Of a stretch of DNA of 64,000 bases, positions 1 to 11,749 are shown piece after piece. Position 1 is the stretch's first letter. Each line of letters opens with the position of its first letter. Under the pieces are notes generated by a model. It did no database searches. It had not been told where the DNA came from and saw nothing but the letters and a program-made list of their open reading frames with translations. Source of the DNA: Gracilariopsis chorda. Its lineage: Eukaryota > Rhodophyta > Florideophyceae > Gracilariales > Gracilariaceae. Made by a program: the position numbers and the translations under genes. The DNA lies in NCBI GenBank assembly GCA_003194525.1, contig NBIV01000173.1:62001-126000 (forward strand), in the 5' to 3' direction.

Positions 1-377
1 CAGTACTACTGTATAGATTCTCAATTTATTGAATGTATTGAGTGCATTTTAGCCATCACCTCGCTATCTCCCGTTAAGAATAATCATAATTGAAGAAAGC
101 CAGTAAACGTCTCGGCACTCCTGTGACGAGTGTTATCTAACACATCATTTCTACTGGTAGTGTAAATGACACATATTAGAGTATCTTGGGCACTTTTCCG
201 TACTAATAGAAACGCTTAAAGTGCCATAAAAGGACCCATAAAAACTTAGAATCGTAAAAAAGTGGTTGCCACCCAATATTGTAGATTGTATATTCCCTGT
301 TTGGTTGAGTTTTTACTGCTTCATTGATGAGACTTGTGCAACCCACGAAACCCGCAGAAGCAGTTTCTACTGTCATC

Positions 378-824
378 TCAAACACGTCCTCGTAACTTAA
401 GCCAAGATAAAGGCCAATAACCAATATTGAATGCAAAAGTTCCATCTTGAGTACAGACAATAGATCCGTTTCCAAAGCAATATTTTTCAGCAAGATTGCA
501 AACAGGCTTGACTGTGAGTGGTTGCGACCGCAAAGCTACAAAGCTGTAATACACTAAAAGAATTCTATGGGTTCTTTTTAACGCTTCAAGCTCCAGATGT
601 TTTCTTAGAGAATTACCATGGGCTTCCAAGTTTGCTTTGTCTACAAACGATGTCCTTGTTTGTCTGTACTGCGAATAAGCATGTATAAGCTCCTTAAATA
701 AACCATTTACGGCAATATTCTTAAGTTTGCCTTCTTGTCCAAACTTACAGTACTCAGCAAGTAAGTTAGGAACAAACGTTGAGCGGAAAGATGTGAAAAA
801 AGCAAAGTTCTGATATTTTCTCAA
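378..824 (-). CDS. Unrecognised 148-aa open frame
   Basis: This is the longest open frame in the first kilobase. The translation has a normal mixture of hydrophobic and charged residues, no low complexity and no domain I know. A second minus-strand frame at 203-493 overlaps its 3' part and continues with a hydrophobic stretch (around LHSILVIGLYLGLSY), so the two may be parts of one decayed or spliced gene. No signal peptide is convincing. It could equally be chance in AT-rich DNA. Confidence 0.2.
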   Translation of the reverse strand: MRKYQNFAFFTSFRSTFVPNLLAEYCKFGQEGKLKNIAVNGLFKELIHAYSQYRQTRTSFVDKANLEAHGNSLRKHLELEALKRTHRILLVYYSFVALRSQPLTVKPVCNLAEKYCFGNGSIVCTQDGTFAFNIGYWPLSWLKLRGRV

Positions 825-2923
825 GTTTTGAATACTTAACTATGGCCTTTGAAGACAGTCAGAAGAGTATCTTCTGAATATTACAAAACTGCGATCCATA
901 GACTTTCAAACAGATTTTTTTTTTGGTTAGTTCTCATCGTTATATACCTGCTACAGGCGCTGCTTGAATTTGACTGGGGGGATAGACTAACTGCGTTAGA
1001 AGCTTTGTTAGCTTTTCATTTTAAGGAGTCCACGTCCCTCGGATGTGGCGCTGCAATCCAACTGATGGAAGAAGAAAATTTGCGTTTGTGCTTGTGCAAG
1101 TAATGAAGAAGAAATGAGGCTGGATCTTGTGAAGGAATTCTTGCAATATCACCTTTATGGGAGCAGTGAGTTTTGTTTTGAGGTTTCGATGATCTAGGGT
1201 TCTAATGCTGCCGAGCAATGCCAAGCAGTTTCGGCATGACATGGAAAGTATAGTGTTCAATCTAAAAACAATATCTATGGATATATGGATGGTTATGCTG
1301 GGACTTCTGAATCTTTATTCCAGTTGACAGACATAAAATTCTCAATCACGTCATCTTGCCGTCTCTCGAACACCCAAGTTTCTGCATACGTCTCTCTCTG
1401 CGTTTTGCATTGTTTTGGGACGCTTCAACAAACGCTTTCATCACTGCTCCGATAACGGTTCTAGATTTCCTTCCGCTTTCCGCCCTACTGTTAGAATATG
1501 GATACCACGTTCGCCACTTTGTGTCATCATTTTGTATTCTGCATTAGGGGTATTTTCCTGCTGGCGGAATTTCTTGAACTTCCACTGGGTCAGCATTGCC
1601 ATCTGTTTTAATAGTAGCAATGGGTTGCGGGTTGTTCGCTGTCTCGAAGAAAATTGAGTGATACACATGTTTTCAATGCATCTCAGTATAGTGTTCAGTT
1701 TTTCAAGGCATTTGACAGAAACTTTTTGGTGATTGATTCGAGGATGTTCCAAAAGGCATAATATGCATAATAAGATTATTATGGAAATGATGCAGTGATT
1801 AGTAGTCAAAGAGAATAGGATAGTAGGGGGATTCGTCAAGAAAGAAGAGGCAGACGCTAAAAAGTATTACAAAGATCGTACTACGAACGTACAACATGGG
1901 ATAGTGGGTGGTTATTCATGACCTTGAGAGGTTTCGTTGTGAACACCAAGATGACTGCTACTCGTCAATCCCTGGAGAATACTTAAGGTTAATTTCTAAG
2001 GCTAATGAGGAGGCTAAAATTTTACTTTCCCGACTTCGTGAGTTCGTAAAGCTTATCGTGACAAAGCTCACAAGAGACATCACATGACCACTGCAGTGCC
2101 CTGAGTTTAAAACTTATGAACTAAGTAGTAATGATTTGCAGTTTTTGAAGTTTCACGGGGCCGGTAATGCGCATGTAGCGCACAACACAGCAGGAAATGC
2201 ATACAATTCATTTAGTCATTGAATTATCATACAGTACATTTCAATCGTACCTAGTTAAACACACCAGTACATGTGCATATTACGTAATTTTCAATCAGTA
2301 ACGCAGATCCATCGTCTCTTCATCGCTCGCAACGTTACCGAACTGAACTTTCATGCAATGCTGAGGTTTTTGGCGAGTTGTTCGAGTAGCCGATCTTTTC
2401 CTTTGTGCAGTTCTGTCCAAAATACCATACTGCCTACTAGTGACACGCACACAAATTTCTCCATGAAATTTTTGTATCTGGTGCAAAGTCACGTGCATCG
2501 TTATCTTTCCGGGAGAAAATGTAAGCATTTAATCGTCCAGTTTCTCAATTTGCATACGTCTTAAAGATAATGTACACCGTGAGCTAGACAGGTGACCAAA
2601 ATAATTCTCTACAGTAACCCGACCCGAGGAAATTCTCTGATTTTTCTTTCCCTCATCCAAAGTATGCATACCGATCTTAGGCTTCTTTTCAGGATATATA
2701 GCCCTGAATAATTTCTATATTCCCTGACATCGTATGTCCAATAGTACCGCTCACTAACCCTTTCACTCACTGGATAGAAATCTAATGTCAGCAAGAACTT
2801 TTCAAGAATTTCTGTGTCTCCAGAGAACTGCATGAAGCGTTTCATGGTTCTCATGCAAAATATTGGCATCCGCTAATGATAGAGGGTAATGATTAGATCA
2901 TCCACTTTCAAGACCATTCCGTA

Positions 2924-3599
2924 TCATGGATACTTCCCCTTCAAAGAAATGAAGGCTTTGCTTCCCACTAAAGTATATTTTTCCTTCCTTGACACTTTCT
3001 GATGAGACATAGCATTGCTGAAAAATAGAATTAGATTCACAGCTGGCATACTTGAAGAATTTATATTCTTTATATTTTCGATAGTTTTCTGCATGGACCA
3101 AGGAACGTCGTTTTCTAAAACGGACTCTTCATACACGTGATCGGGAGTAATGTCGATACATTTGCTGATTAAATGTTCAAAGGTAGTCATTTTCAGTTTA
3201 AAAATCCTTGCCAGGAAGACCGATTTACCATCTTCGCTCACTATACTCAGCGTCATGCATGAAACATATTTCCTAGAAACTGAAAGTTATTTCTCATATC
3301 CTGTGTTTCAGTTTTCAGGAGTAATTCGAAAGAAAGTTTCAGACCTATTGAAATTCTGAGGTACTGAAATTAATCATTTCAAGAATCGTTTTGGACGCCT
3401 CTTGCTGATAGAAAATGTCAAAGATTGGGCTTTGGGCGCCCAAAGCGTTGTAACTATCTGAATTGGCAAGGGTGCTAAACACGGCGTCAAGTTTTTGCTG
3501 GAGCTGCGAGGTTATTTCAACCATCAGGTTTATCGCATTTGTGACATCATCCGTACAAATGTTGGCCATGACGTCTGGTAAGGATACAAAATTCTGCAA
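2924..3599 (-). pseudogene. Unrecognised minus-strand coding-like pieces
   Basis: Two successive minus-strand open frames (3345-3599, then 2924-3256) read like ordinary protein. The first is acidic and helical (around NAINLMVEITSQLQQKLD). The second has a stretch around SVFLARIFKLKMTTFEHLIS. The first begins just after TTTGCAG, which would serve as a 3' splice site, so spliced exons are possible. I recognise no family. The frames at 4440-4754 and 3803-4051 on the same strand may belong to the same unit. Confidence 0.25.
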
Positions 3600-4439
3600 A
3601 GTTATCTTTATTGTAGTCTATTACGGTTCTATGTGATTCACAACAGTTTCTTAGTCTACGCATATGGGCAAGATGTTGCAGAGGTAGTCAGAGTTCTACG
3701 TGGCTTGTATTCTGGTACGATTGCAGTGCCTAGCTCCATAGATACCGCTTCTGCCATAGGATACACAGAAGTAGTTCTTATTGTAGAGGGAGTCTCATCA
3801 TGTTAGCTTTCAAATATGTCCTGTTCTGACTCACATCTTACGAACTTATTGGGCGAGCCTCCCATGCCTTCATACATGTCTGGGCCCATAGGCACGAATT
3901 CAATGTTCTTGCATGATAAATCTGCGTAAGGTTCTCCCAATGTAAAGCTTTCATTTTGAAGCGGCTCTGGCTGACGTGGAAGCCACAAAAAGTATGCATG
4001 ACACTTTGTAGTGTTTAACAACAGTAACGTTGATGTAAATGGTTCTTTCACTGTACCTTATGTCATGGATCATCTAATCTAGTCGTATCAGTTCTTTGGG
4101 AGGTGAATAGGCTTCTGCTGGAACAGAATGCTAACAGTACACTTGCCCATAAGCATGTGGTCTTTTGAACAGGACCAAAGTACAATCGCAAAACAAATTG
4201 TCTCTTCTTCTAACTCCGTAACCTACAGGCCACACGACCGAATGGTTAACTTGAGGGTTATATGCCGAAACATTTTAGAAGTTTCGTGATGAACACATTG
4301 GCTAGAAAGAATCATTCTCCAAGTCAACTATCATCGAGGGTGATCCAAACCGCTAGAACGCAACTTAATTCGTTCTTTTGTATGCCAAATATAAGAACTG
4401 CAAAGAGGCTTTCGTTTTGCTCGCTGATATACTTCGTAT

Positions 4440-4754
4440 CTATTTCAATCTCTTTTCTCTGCCCGTTGATGTCACAGTAAGAATATCACTTTTTGTGGGG
4501 TTTTCAGTGACGGTGTTTGCATACTGATACTGCACATTTACGATATATACTTGCAACGTTGATAGACCTAGTAAGTTTTCATAGTGAAACTGAGCGGGTA
4601 GTGGCATGAGTGGACACATTTCGTTTATAGTGAGAGATAGGGCATGCTTTTGTATCCGTGCCACGTCGAAACTGTTGACAATGTTCGTGATGGCACTTTC
4701 TATGGGAGACCAGCACGCGAGAAAGGAACTTACATATGGAGGAACTGCTGACAC
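4440..4754 (-). CDS. Unrecognised 104-aa open frame
   Basis: The translation has even composition and a tyrosine/asparagine-rich C-terminal half (around LQVYIVNVQYQYANT). No motif is recognised. It lies upstream, in minus-strand order, of the pieces at 2.9-3.6 kb and could be part of the same decayed or spliced gene. Chance cannot be excluded. Confidence 0.2.
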   Translation of the reverse strand: MSAVPPYVSSFLACWSPIESAITNIVNSFDVARIQKHALSLTINEMCPLMPLPAQFHYENLLGLSTLQVYIVNVQYQYANTVTENPTKSDILTVTSTGREKRLK

Positions 4755-5365
4755 TCAGGCCGCCATTTCAAAACGATAAACATGCTCGCTGACAGTCATT
4801 CGAAGTCAGCCGATGATGCAGGTCCTTGAAAACTCCTCCCCACCTGTTGTAAAACTATTCGACCTTAGCTGCCATATCCTGCACTACCTGTTTTTTTCCG
4901 GAGTTTTGTCTCATGATAAGGCCTATAAAGCATCGCCCTGAATAATTGGTGATTTTAAAGCCATTATTTTCTCTGAAATTGTAACAAAAGATTGCGGAAT
5001 GCTTCGTGGCAACACCACTTGAATTTTTTTGAAAGGGTTGGGATGCTTCCTATCTTGGTACCTTATTGCTAGAAGAAGTTCATGACGGCCCTTGCATTCG
5101 TTTGCTGCAAAACAGTTGTGCAGTTATCAGTCATAAGCATAGAATGTGTTCAATACTGATTTACAGTGGTTTTGCAGTTTTCATATTAACGGGAAGAATC
5201 TGAGCACAAAGAGAAGGAGGCTTATGGGATCACGGCTCAGCGTTCCATTCTGGCTGAGGATGGCATGGGGACCAAAGCGCAAATATATGGTCTGGTCGTA
5301 GCAATTGTGCAAAATGTTTCAATCCTTGGTGCATATTTTCAAAGTGCGTGTAGGAGGGTTTGAAG

Positions 5366-5575
5366 TTATTCTAAAATGAAAGCATTGGAAGCACCAACAG
5401 TTAATACCACAATGCCCTGCTTCCGTAGCCTTTCGAAAACGGTGCCCAGCATGTGGAAAGTTGACTCACCCTCACAAAACACTCCCAATACGAGCTTGCA
5501 TGACTTAAATAGAAATTTATTGCTTGATTGCGGATTGCTATTGCTGCCAGAACATGGGAAATGAACCCCCTCCAT
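5366..5575 (-). pseudogene. Unrecognised decayed coding piece
   Basis: This short minus-strand frame has a protein-like core (around FERLRKQGIVVLTVGASNAF) suggesting a beta-alpha-beta fold, though too little remains for a family call. An overlapping frame (5401-5775) probably reads the upstream part in another phase, as expected of a decayed gene. No neighbour helps to identify it. Confidence 0.2.
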
Positions 5576-6093
5576 ATGAGACCTGTGGCCAGCGGAATGA
5601 TTTTAGTTGAGAACTGTTTCTTTATTCCGATCACAGGTCTAGTGGAATACCGGGTTCTCCAATCCTTTGTAGTTTGCCGTTTACCATTGTGTTTATAAAC
5701 ATATCCATTACTTTCAAGAAGGGATGAACGGACGCTACACTGCTTAGTGTTGCTGTGAGTATTTTCAGAAAACATGGGTTCAAGCCATCAAGTCTAGGAG
5801 AGGATTCGCTGGGAAGTCGTTGCAGCGTACAATGAGCTCGCTCAACACCAATGTAGAGTGCTGCCCGGTGTGATTGCAATGGTTACGTGTCATCAGCAGT
5901 AAACTCCTCAGTTTGAGGCTTCGCAGAGCTTTGGCAGATGATGAAGCTAGGGCAGTGAAATTGGGGATTTGTGTGAGCGCTGTGATGGTTTTGGTGGGCT
6001 CGTTGTCATGGATGTGGTAGAACCACCGAAGAAACGTAAGATACAGGTGGACACCGGCAAATACTGTGGATGATTACATGGGATGGGGGTACA

Positions 6094-6548
6094 TTAAGGT
6101 ACGCAGGTGATGGGAAGACGCCCGGGAGACAGCACCATCGGTATTCCGGGGTTTGCCATACGTTTCTGAATAGGAGAGAGGGCAAGCATTCTAGTAGTGT
6201 CTGCAGGCATGATCGAATATCCCAATCTGTTCTTATTTAGGCCTCGGGCGCATTCCCAGGCCTGCAATTGGCCCGTAATCTTCAGGATTACGTAGTACCT
6301 GAGGTGCTGGAAGACCATTAAAGGACCGAAAATGGAATCATGAACCTGGACGCCGCCGATTTCGAATGTTTTGCAGCGCAGAAAATCAGCTTAGGCATTA
6401 CAAAGTCGCAGTTTGTTTCGGCGAGGATCTCTAACACCGCTTCCGCCTCAAAGAAAAGCACAAGAAATTCTCCTGCACTCCCCCAGTCCATCCTGGCTAA
6501 CCCAAAGTCATCGCTGCCTACAGATTGTGCACCCGCGTCTTCCTTCAA
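6094..6548 (-). pseudogene. Unrecognised decayed coding piece
   Basis: Two minus-strand frames (6318-6548 and 6094-6318) abut. The first has an acidic, helical composition around VGSDDFGLARMDWGSAGEFL that looks like real protein. A plus-strand frame over the same bases (6340-6702) is serine/alanine/proline-rich and is more likely its shadow. No family is recognised. Confidence 0.2.
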
Positions 6549-7239
6549 GCAGCTCGGACAGCCAGCATCTCAGTTTTTGGCAGCAAATACTGCCCCACTG
6601 GCACCGTCACGCAACATAAAGATCAAAATTAAAGGCTGTGATGGTTTGGGTATCGATTTCTGTCCCACTTTTCTGTATTTGTCCGCACGGAACTTGACGT
6701 AAGAAACCCGGTAGCGTGGAACAGTATTTGGCCGATCGGATGCGCCATATATTACGACGATAGGTCATTAAGCAAGTCTGCATCGTCCCCGCTGAGCTGA
6801 TTTCATGCCTTCGGCCATGCGTCGAACACATTCAATTGCAACTAAGCCGGAAATAACAGCCATCTTCTGGGAGAGAAAATGTTTCCGAGAGAATTTCAAA
6901 GTAGGATGCCAACCGAACGATCATGGCACCAGCCCTTGAGTCCTGTATCGGTATTCAGGACGAGATGGAAAGAGTAAACTCTGAAATGGTCTATAGAGTT
7001 GAAATCTCTGGACAGCCAAACTCAAACAGAGACCTTACTACAATGGATCCGATGATGGGAGCTCAGATCGCGGGAGGCGGGGATGTCGGTGTACAAAATA
7101 CGGTTTGGATCGCCATAATCGTTGCAGGAAGACATTATCCCAACACAAACGCAGACGTTACCGTTCGGACTCATACACAGACCAAACAGGCACAGCAGAA
7201 CTCGAAGAAGACTTTTATGTACGGATCTAGAATAACTAG

Positions 7240-7690
7240 TGACATTATTTAGGCATAGTAGATCAAATTACCATTTTACCAGCAGAGAATGATGCAAAGT
7301 GCGCTCTGAAAGGTAACAGATGCATTCTTCAGACCAAACTCCACTCTATAATATCTAAATTGCGCCATTGAGGAGGTTAAAGCCGTTTTTCTCTGATCAG
7401 ACTCATCTATGTGACACTGCTAGTTGCTCTTATCGGGTTCCAAGGTAGTGACCACAATTACATCTCTGAGAGAGTCGATGCATGTATCCATTCTTGGAAT
7501 TTGGCGAGCATGGTGGAAGATCATAGCACAGAGGCAGCCGTAATAGGCTCAGAAACGTAACTTGTCATCCTTCTTTGGTACAAATACGACTCGATTTGCC
7601 CATTCTGCAGGAAATGGCTCCATCATACCATATGGAGTTCTTTTGTTATTTCTTCCCTTACAGCTTGTTTTGTTTTTGTCAGGCTCAATA
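7240..7690 (-). mobile_element. Inverted partial copy of gypsy RT segment (fossil)
   Basis: This stretch is the reverse complement, with many substitutions, of about 8095-8520. Matching blocks include the region around the APKKDD motif of reverse transcriptase (top-strand CATCCTTCTTTGG near 7568) and the CCTCAATGGCG block. It is therefore a Ty3/gypsy RT fragment in minus orientation, forming a large inverted repeat with the plus-strand fossil next to it. About 400 bp of unexplained sequence separates the arms. It is old and heavily broken. Confidence 0.65.
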
Positions 7691-8094
7691 AGATATGAAA
7701 CTTCATTTTTCTAACTAAACCCTAGAACAGTGAGGAAATGTGTTATGCTAATGGCAAACGGTGTCCTGGAACTTATACTAAAGCCGTCATTTCGAGTACT
7801 TCTTTTCATTTTCGTACATGCCCCAATAGGTGTGGCTAAAAACACTAAGTTTGGTCTCTCTATGCCCACCCCGGTTGCTTAGTCAACCTCAAACTAAGCA
7901 GGATCTAAATTCCATATAGAAGAGGAATACAAAACCGAACTGGAAATCGTTAAAGACTTTTTTGAACCGTTTGCAGTCATGTGTTATGGACACCTAGGAT
8001 CCATGTCAATCGCTGAACTCCGCATACAAGTGAAAAGCGGTTCCAATCCAATCTCCCAAACATCTTAGTGAGCCAGACAATAACGGAGCAAGCT

Positions 8095-10360
8095 GGAATG
8101 GAAGAAATAACAAAAGAACTCCATATGGTATGATGGAGCTATCTCCAGCAGAATAGGCAAATCGAGTCGTATTTGCACCAAAGAAGGATGACAAGGTACG
8201 TTTATGAGTCTATTACGGCTGCCTCTGTGCTATAGTCGTCCGCCATGCTCACCAAAGTCCAGGAATGGATAGGTGCATCGAATTTCTCAGAGATACAATT
8301 GTGCTCACTACTTCGGACGCCGATAATAGCTACTAGCAGTGTGAAATAGAGGAATCGGATCAGAGTAAAACGGCTTTAACCTCCTCAATGGCGCTATTTT
8401 GATATTTTAGAATAAAGGTTAGTCTTAAGAATGCATCTGTTACCTTTCGGAGCGCACTCTGCATCATTCACTGCAGGTTAAATGGTAATTTGATCTACTC
8501 TACCTAGATATTGTCACTAGATATTCCAGATCCGTACATAAATACTTCGGACACGTATAGACTCGGCCGGAACTACACTACGGTTAGGGAAGTGCTAGTA
8601 CTTCTACAAGGTGGTGGACTACGTCGGCCACATTATCCGCCGGGCCAATTTTAATTATGTGATAAAGCATGCGAGGCCTTGCGATGAGCGAGACACCCCA
8701 CATATCAGACGGAGCGCCGGTCACTTTTTGGCCTCTACAATGCGTTCTGCTGGTTTTCAGAAGGCTTTTCACGGATGAGCAGCCCCATTAATTAAAGACT
8801 GGAAACATTCCAGCTATTCTACATCGCAACTGTAACCGATACGGAATACGAAACCTTTCAAGAGCTACGCCAACACCTTACACTACATCCCATACTGTAA
8901 CTTACCAGAAACAGTTCTGGATATGTCCTACATATTTATGCTTGCACTACTCGAATGGGATGTCGCATACTCGAGGAGCAGCCTGAGGGTGAACTCTGTC
9001 CGACTCGTTATTTGAGCCGCTCACTAACAAAACCTGAGCGGGTTTATTCCGCTGCCGAACGTAAACATCTGACCGTCGTGTGGGCAATTCTACAGCTCAG
9101 GCCGTACGGGAAGAGCGCGCAGTTTGCACTCCGTACGACCCATCAGGAACTGCCATGGATCCTGAACCTGGGAGATGGGTGCGGACGGCTAGCGAGATGG
9201 AGGCTCCAACTCATGAAATACGAATTTGTTTTATTCTACCTGGCACGAATAAAAATCAAGTTGCCGATGCACTTCTTGGAGTCCGTGCGGGTGGTCAAGA
9301 CACCGACCTCTTTGAGTAATAAGTACCCTGTATGATGACCCATACTGTGACCGAGAAGGACGACCCATAAACTATGGCTACTGTATGTTGGGACGGTAGG
9401 GAGGGGTCCATAATAATTACCTGGTCCCAGAATGAACTGAACAGGATAAGTCTTCTAGCAGTACTCTATGTATATGTGGAGATCCAGGACGTCCCCCAGA
9501 TCATGGGGGAGGATTTTTTTTCGGAAAAGGAGAATGATCCTCTCTGCAAGTCTGCACAAGTAAAAGTCGAAGACAGAGGTTTTTTCGATATCAACAGAAA
9601 CAGCATACTGATACAGAAAGCTCAACTACACAAATATCTCTATTCGTGCGTACCCGAAATCATACAGTCCAAGTTATTTTAACAAGCCCACTAACTGCGT
9701 TTTTGAGGACATTTCGGCGCAAAGCTGCTGTAAACTACGCTATGACAGGACTATGACTGGCCAAGAATTGTCTACAACGTATTTTGGACCGTACGGGATT
9801 GTGGCATGTATGTCTCAACAAGAGGTAGCTGTGAGTGCCGTCATTAGCTTTTGAAGCTATTTGCCACAGCGAAGCCGTTGGAATTCGTGAACATAGACAT
9901 CCTTCGTACATTCAATAAGTGTTCAAAGGGTCACCACCATATCCCGGACATTACGGATTGGTTCAAAACATTCTTCTGAAGAGGGGTTCCGTTAACGTAT
10001 AGTACAGCCGCATTTTTAGCCCAGACTCTTCTGGGGAACTGGGTTTACCCGTATGAAATATTCTTATACATGCCTAATTTCAACGAGCCTTCATTCCTCT
10101 CGAACTTCTTCAAGGCGATCTACATCATGCTTGGCATAAAAAGATTGACTGCTATGGTTTATATTCCAATACTAACGAGCAAGAAAAATGGTCCAAAAGT
10201 ACACTCGTGAAGCCTCTTCGCTCCCATTTGGTGAAGCATCCGGCTGGATGGAACGAATACGTACAACTGCTGGCTTATGCATACCAAATACATGTACACC
10301 GCAGGAAGGAGCACAATTAACCATGACGGGCTGTGGTTCTTGTGTACGGTTGTAACGTCG
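8095..10360 (+). mobile_element. Old Ty3/gypsy pol fossil (RT-RNase H-integrase)
   Basis: In plus orientation the translations follow gypsy pol in the right order: the RT entry segment near 8.1-8.5 kb, the RT-RNase H connection near 8.6-8.8 kb, RNase H near 8.85-9.3 kb (around GRLARWRLQLMKYEF), and integrase core near 9.87-10.35 kb (residues resembling EFVNIDIL, then the block corresponding to GNWVYPYE and the NFFKAI..MLGIK segment). It is related to, but much older than, the two large elements in this window. It is broken in very many places, has no intact domain and no identified 5' LTR. Confidence 0.75.
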
Positions 10361-10908
10361 CTGCAGACGCAGACTGACGTCAGTGAGATGGAAGTGTGGT
10401 GGCGACAGTGCAGTACCATGCGCAGGCACGGGGCAACGGCAGCGCTGTAGCGGACAGAAGATGGGATTGTACTGGTGGCAGGGATGCAATGGTAATGTGT
10501 GGGCGCTGCAGGGCCAGAGCGAGGCCAGGGGATCAAAAGTGAATGGCGGATGTGAGTGTAGTGAGGCGCTAACGGGCGTGGTGGCGTTAATAGTTAGATT
10601 TGTGGTACATTGGTGATGTGAAAACGCATGTTTGAGGCAGGCAAGGTAAAAAAGTGTTAGTAAGGTAAGCGTCCACCTTATACGGAATCCCAACCCCCTT
10701 GGGACGGGACGATAGCCTGCCTAACAAGTGGCACCGGTTTAGAAACTCCGCTTGAGAACAGAACCGGAACATGCCACACAGCGTTAGAGAGCGTTGTTCC
10801 CAAAGACCTGCCAGACGCGAGGGGGCGTTGTTCCCTGAGAAGGAGCGTAAAAAATTGGGAGCCGAAATCTCAACGTCGTAACAAGACGTGGTACCCAATC
10901 CGGATGGA
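10361..10908. other. 3' part of old gypsy fossil or flank, no gene
   Basis: This stretch lies between the integrase remnant and the old LTR. It is G-rich on the plus strand, so long cysteine/proline-rich frames open on the minus strand (10172-10693), which I read as composition artefacts. Chromodomain and antisense-gene sequence like that of elements 1 and 2 is not recognisable here. Confidence 0.4.
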
Positions 10909-11592
10909 TGTTCGAGTTAGTTACTATTTTACCTTTGTTTGAGTATGGATGGCTCCAGTAACAGTTCTAACGTGTCTAAGTTTCCTATTTTTATTCTATT
11001 CGATCTCCTGAAGAGATTGGGTACCTATTTGACATGTCTACCTGGCGTCAGAGCCGAGTTGACATCTTTTGTGACATACTGTCAATATGACACGACAAAA
11101 TGCTTATGTCAGGAAAGCCCCGACCGACCACATGGACAAAGTTGGCTCCGAAATACATGCTGCCTACTACTTACAATGTTGGTGGACACCCCACATGGCA
11201 CAGAAATGATCAAACGGTCATAGAAGGTGCCCGAGAGAACCGTGCCAAGTCCTCATGAGCACTTTGGGGCTATGCCAGATCACCAAGACCCTGTCTGTTG
11301 CTCATCCTTGCCAAGTCATAGAACAAGTCATCAGCTGGGGAATTGGCCAAGTCATCAAACGGCTAGATCTGGCATTGAACCCGGTAAACCACCCACATAT
11401 GGAGGCCAACGAGAAGACCAAGGGTAATGCCGTTAAACACGGACGATTTTTCATTGATTAGTGGCACTCAGAAAAGTAGGCTAGACGATCTATATGAACC
11501 CGAATGGATGCTCCGAACTTCAACTCGGATCATCATCATCCACTTCCAACCATTGTCAACCATTCTCAACCATTGCACCTCTGTTCCTAACA
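10909..11592 (+). repeat. Old LTR, copy 1 of a 650-680 bp family
   Basis: The sequence aligns over its length with 38531-39182. Both begin TGTT(A/C)GA(A/G)TTAG, share a GATCTCC(T/C)GAAGAGAT hairpin and end in a GTTCCTA(A/G)CA block, after which similarity stops. The TG...CA ends, a TATA-like box about 100 bp from the end (TATATGAACCC near 11490) and the length fit an LTR. It lies 3' of the gypsy pol fossil in the same orientation, so it may be that fossil's 3' LTR, but this is not proven. Confidence 0.6.
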
Positions 11593-11749
11593 ATGGATCC
11601 CTCACGTAACATCTGATGACGTTTGTGAAAGCGATTGGTTTTGGCCAGCCCAAAAGAAACGGTTGAATGTAGGAATTCTGTTTCTCGACTTGTAGAAAGT
11701 TCAACAAGCGCTTCGACTAGGACAGGTTCCCAGACATCAATGAATATGG

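Larger units (their letters stand above)
1..5300. other. AT-rich region, no recognised gene
   Basis: I recognise no gene, RNA or mobile element here. Open frames are short on both strands. The more protein-like ones are mostly on the minus strand and are listed separately. No long inverted or direct repeat stands out. It may be a decayed gene, a spliced gene whose exons I cannot join with confidence, or plain spacer. Confidence 0.5.

Noticed and set aside
10159-10693. Minus-strand frames of 125 and 173 aa near the old integrase remnant
   Set aside because: They are Cys/Pro/Ser/His-rich frames antisense to G-rich DNA and to the integrase fossil; no similarity to the antisense genes of elements 1 and 2 could be seen.
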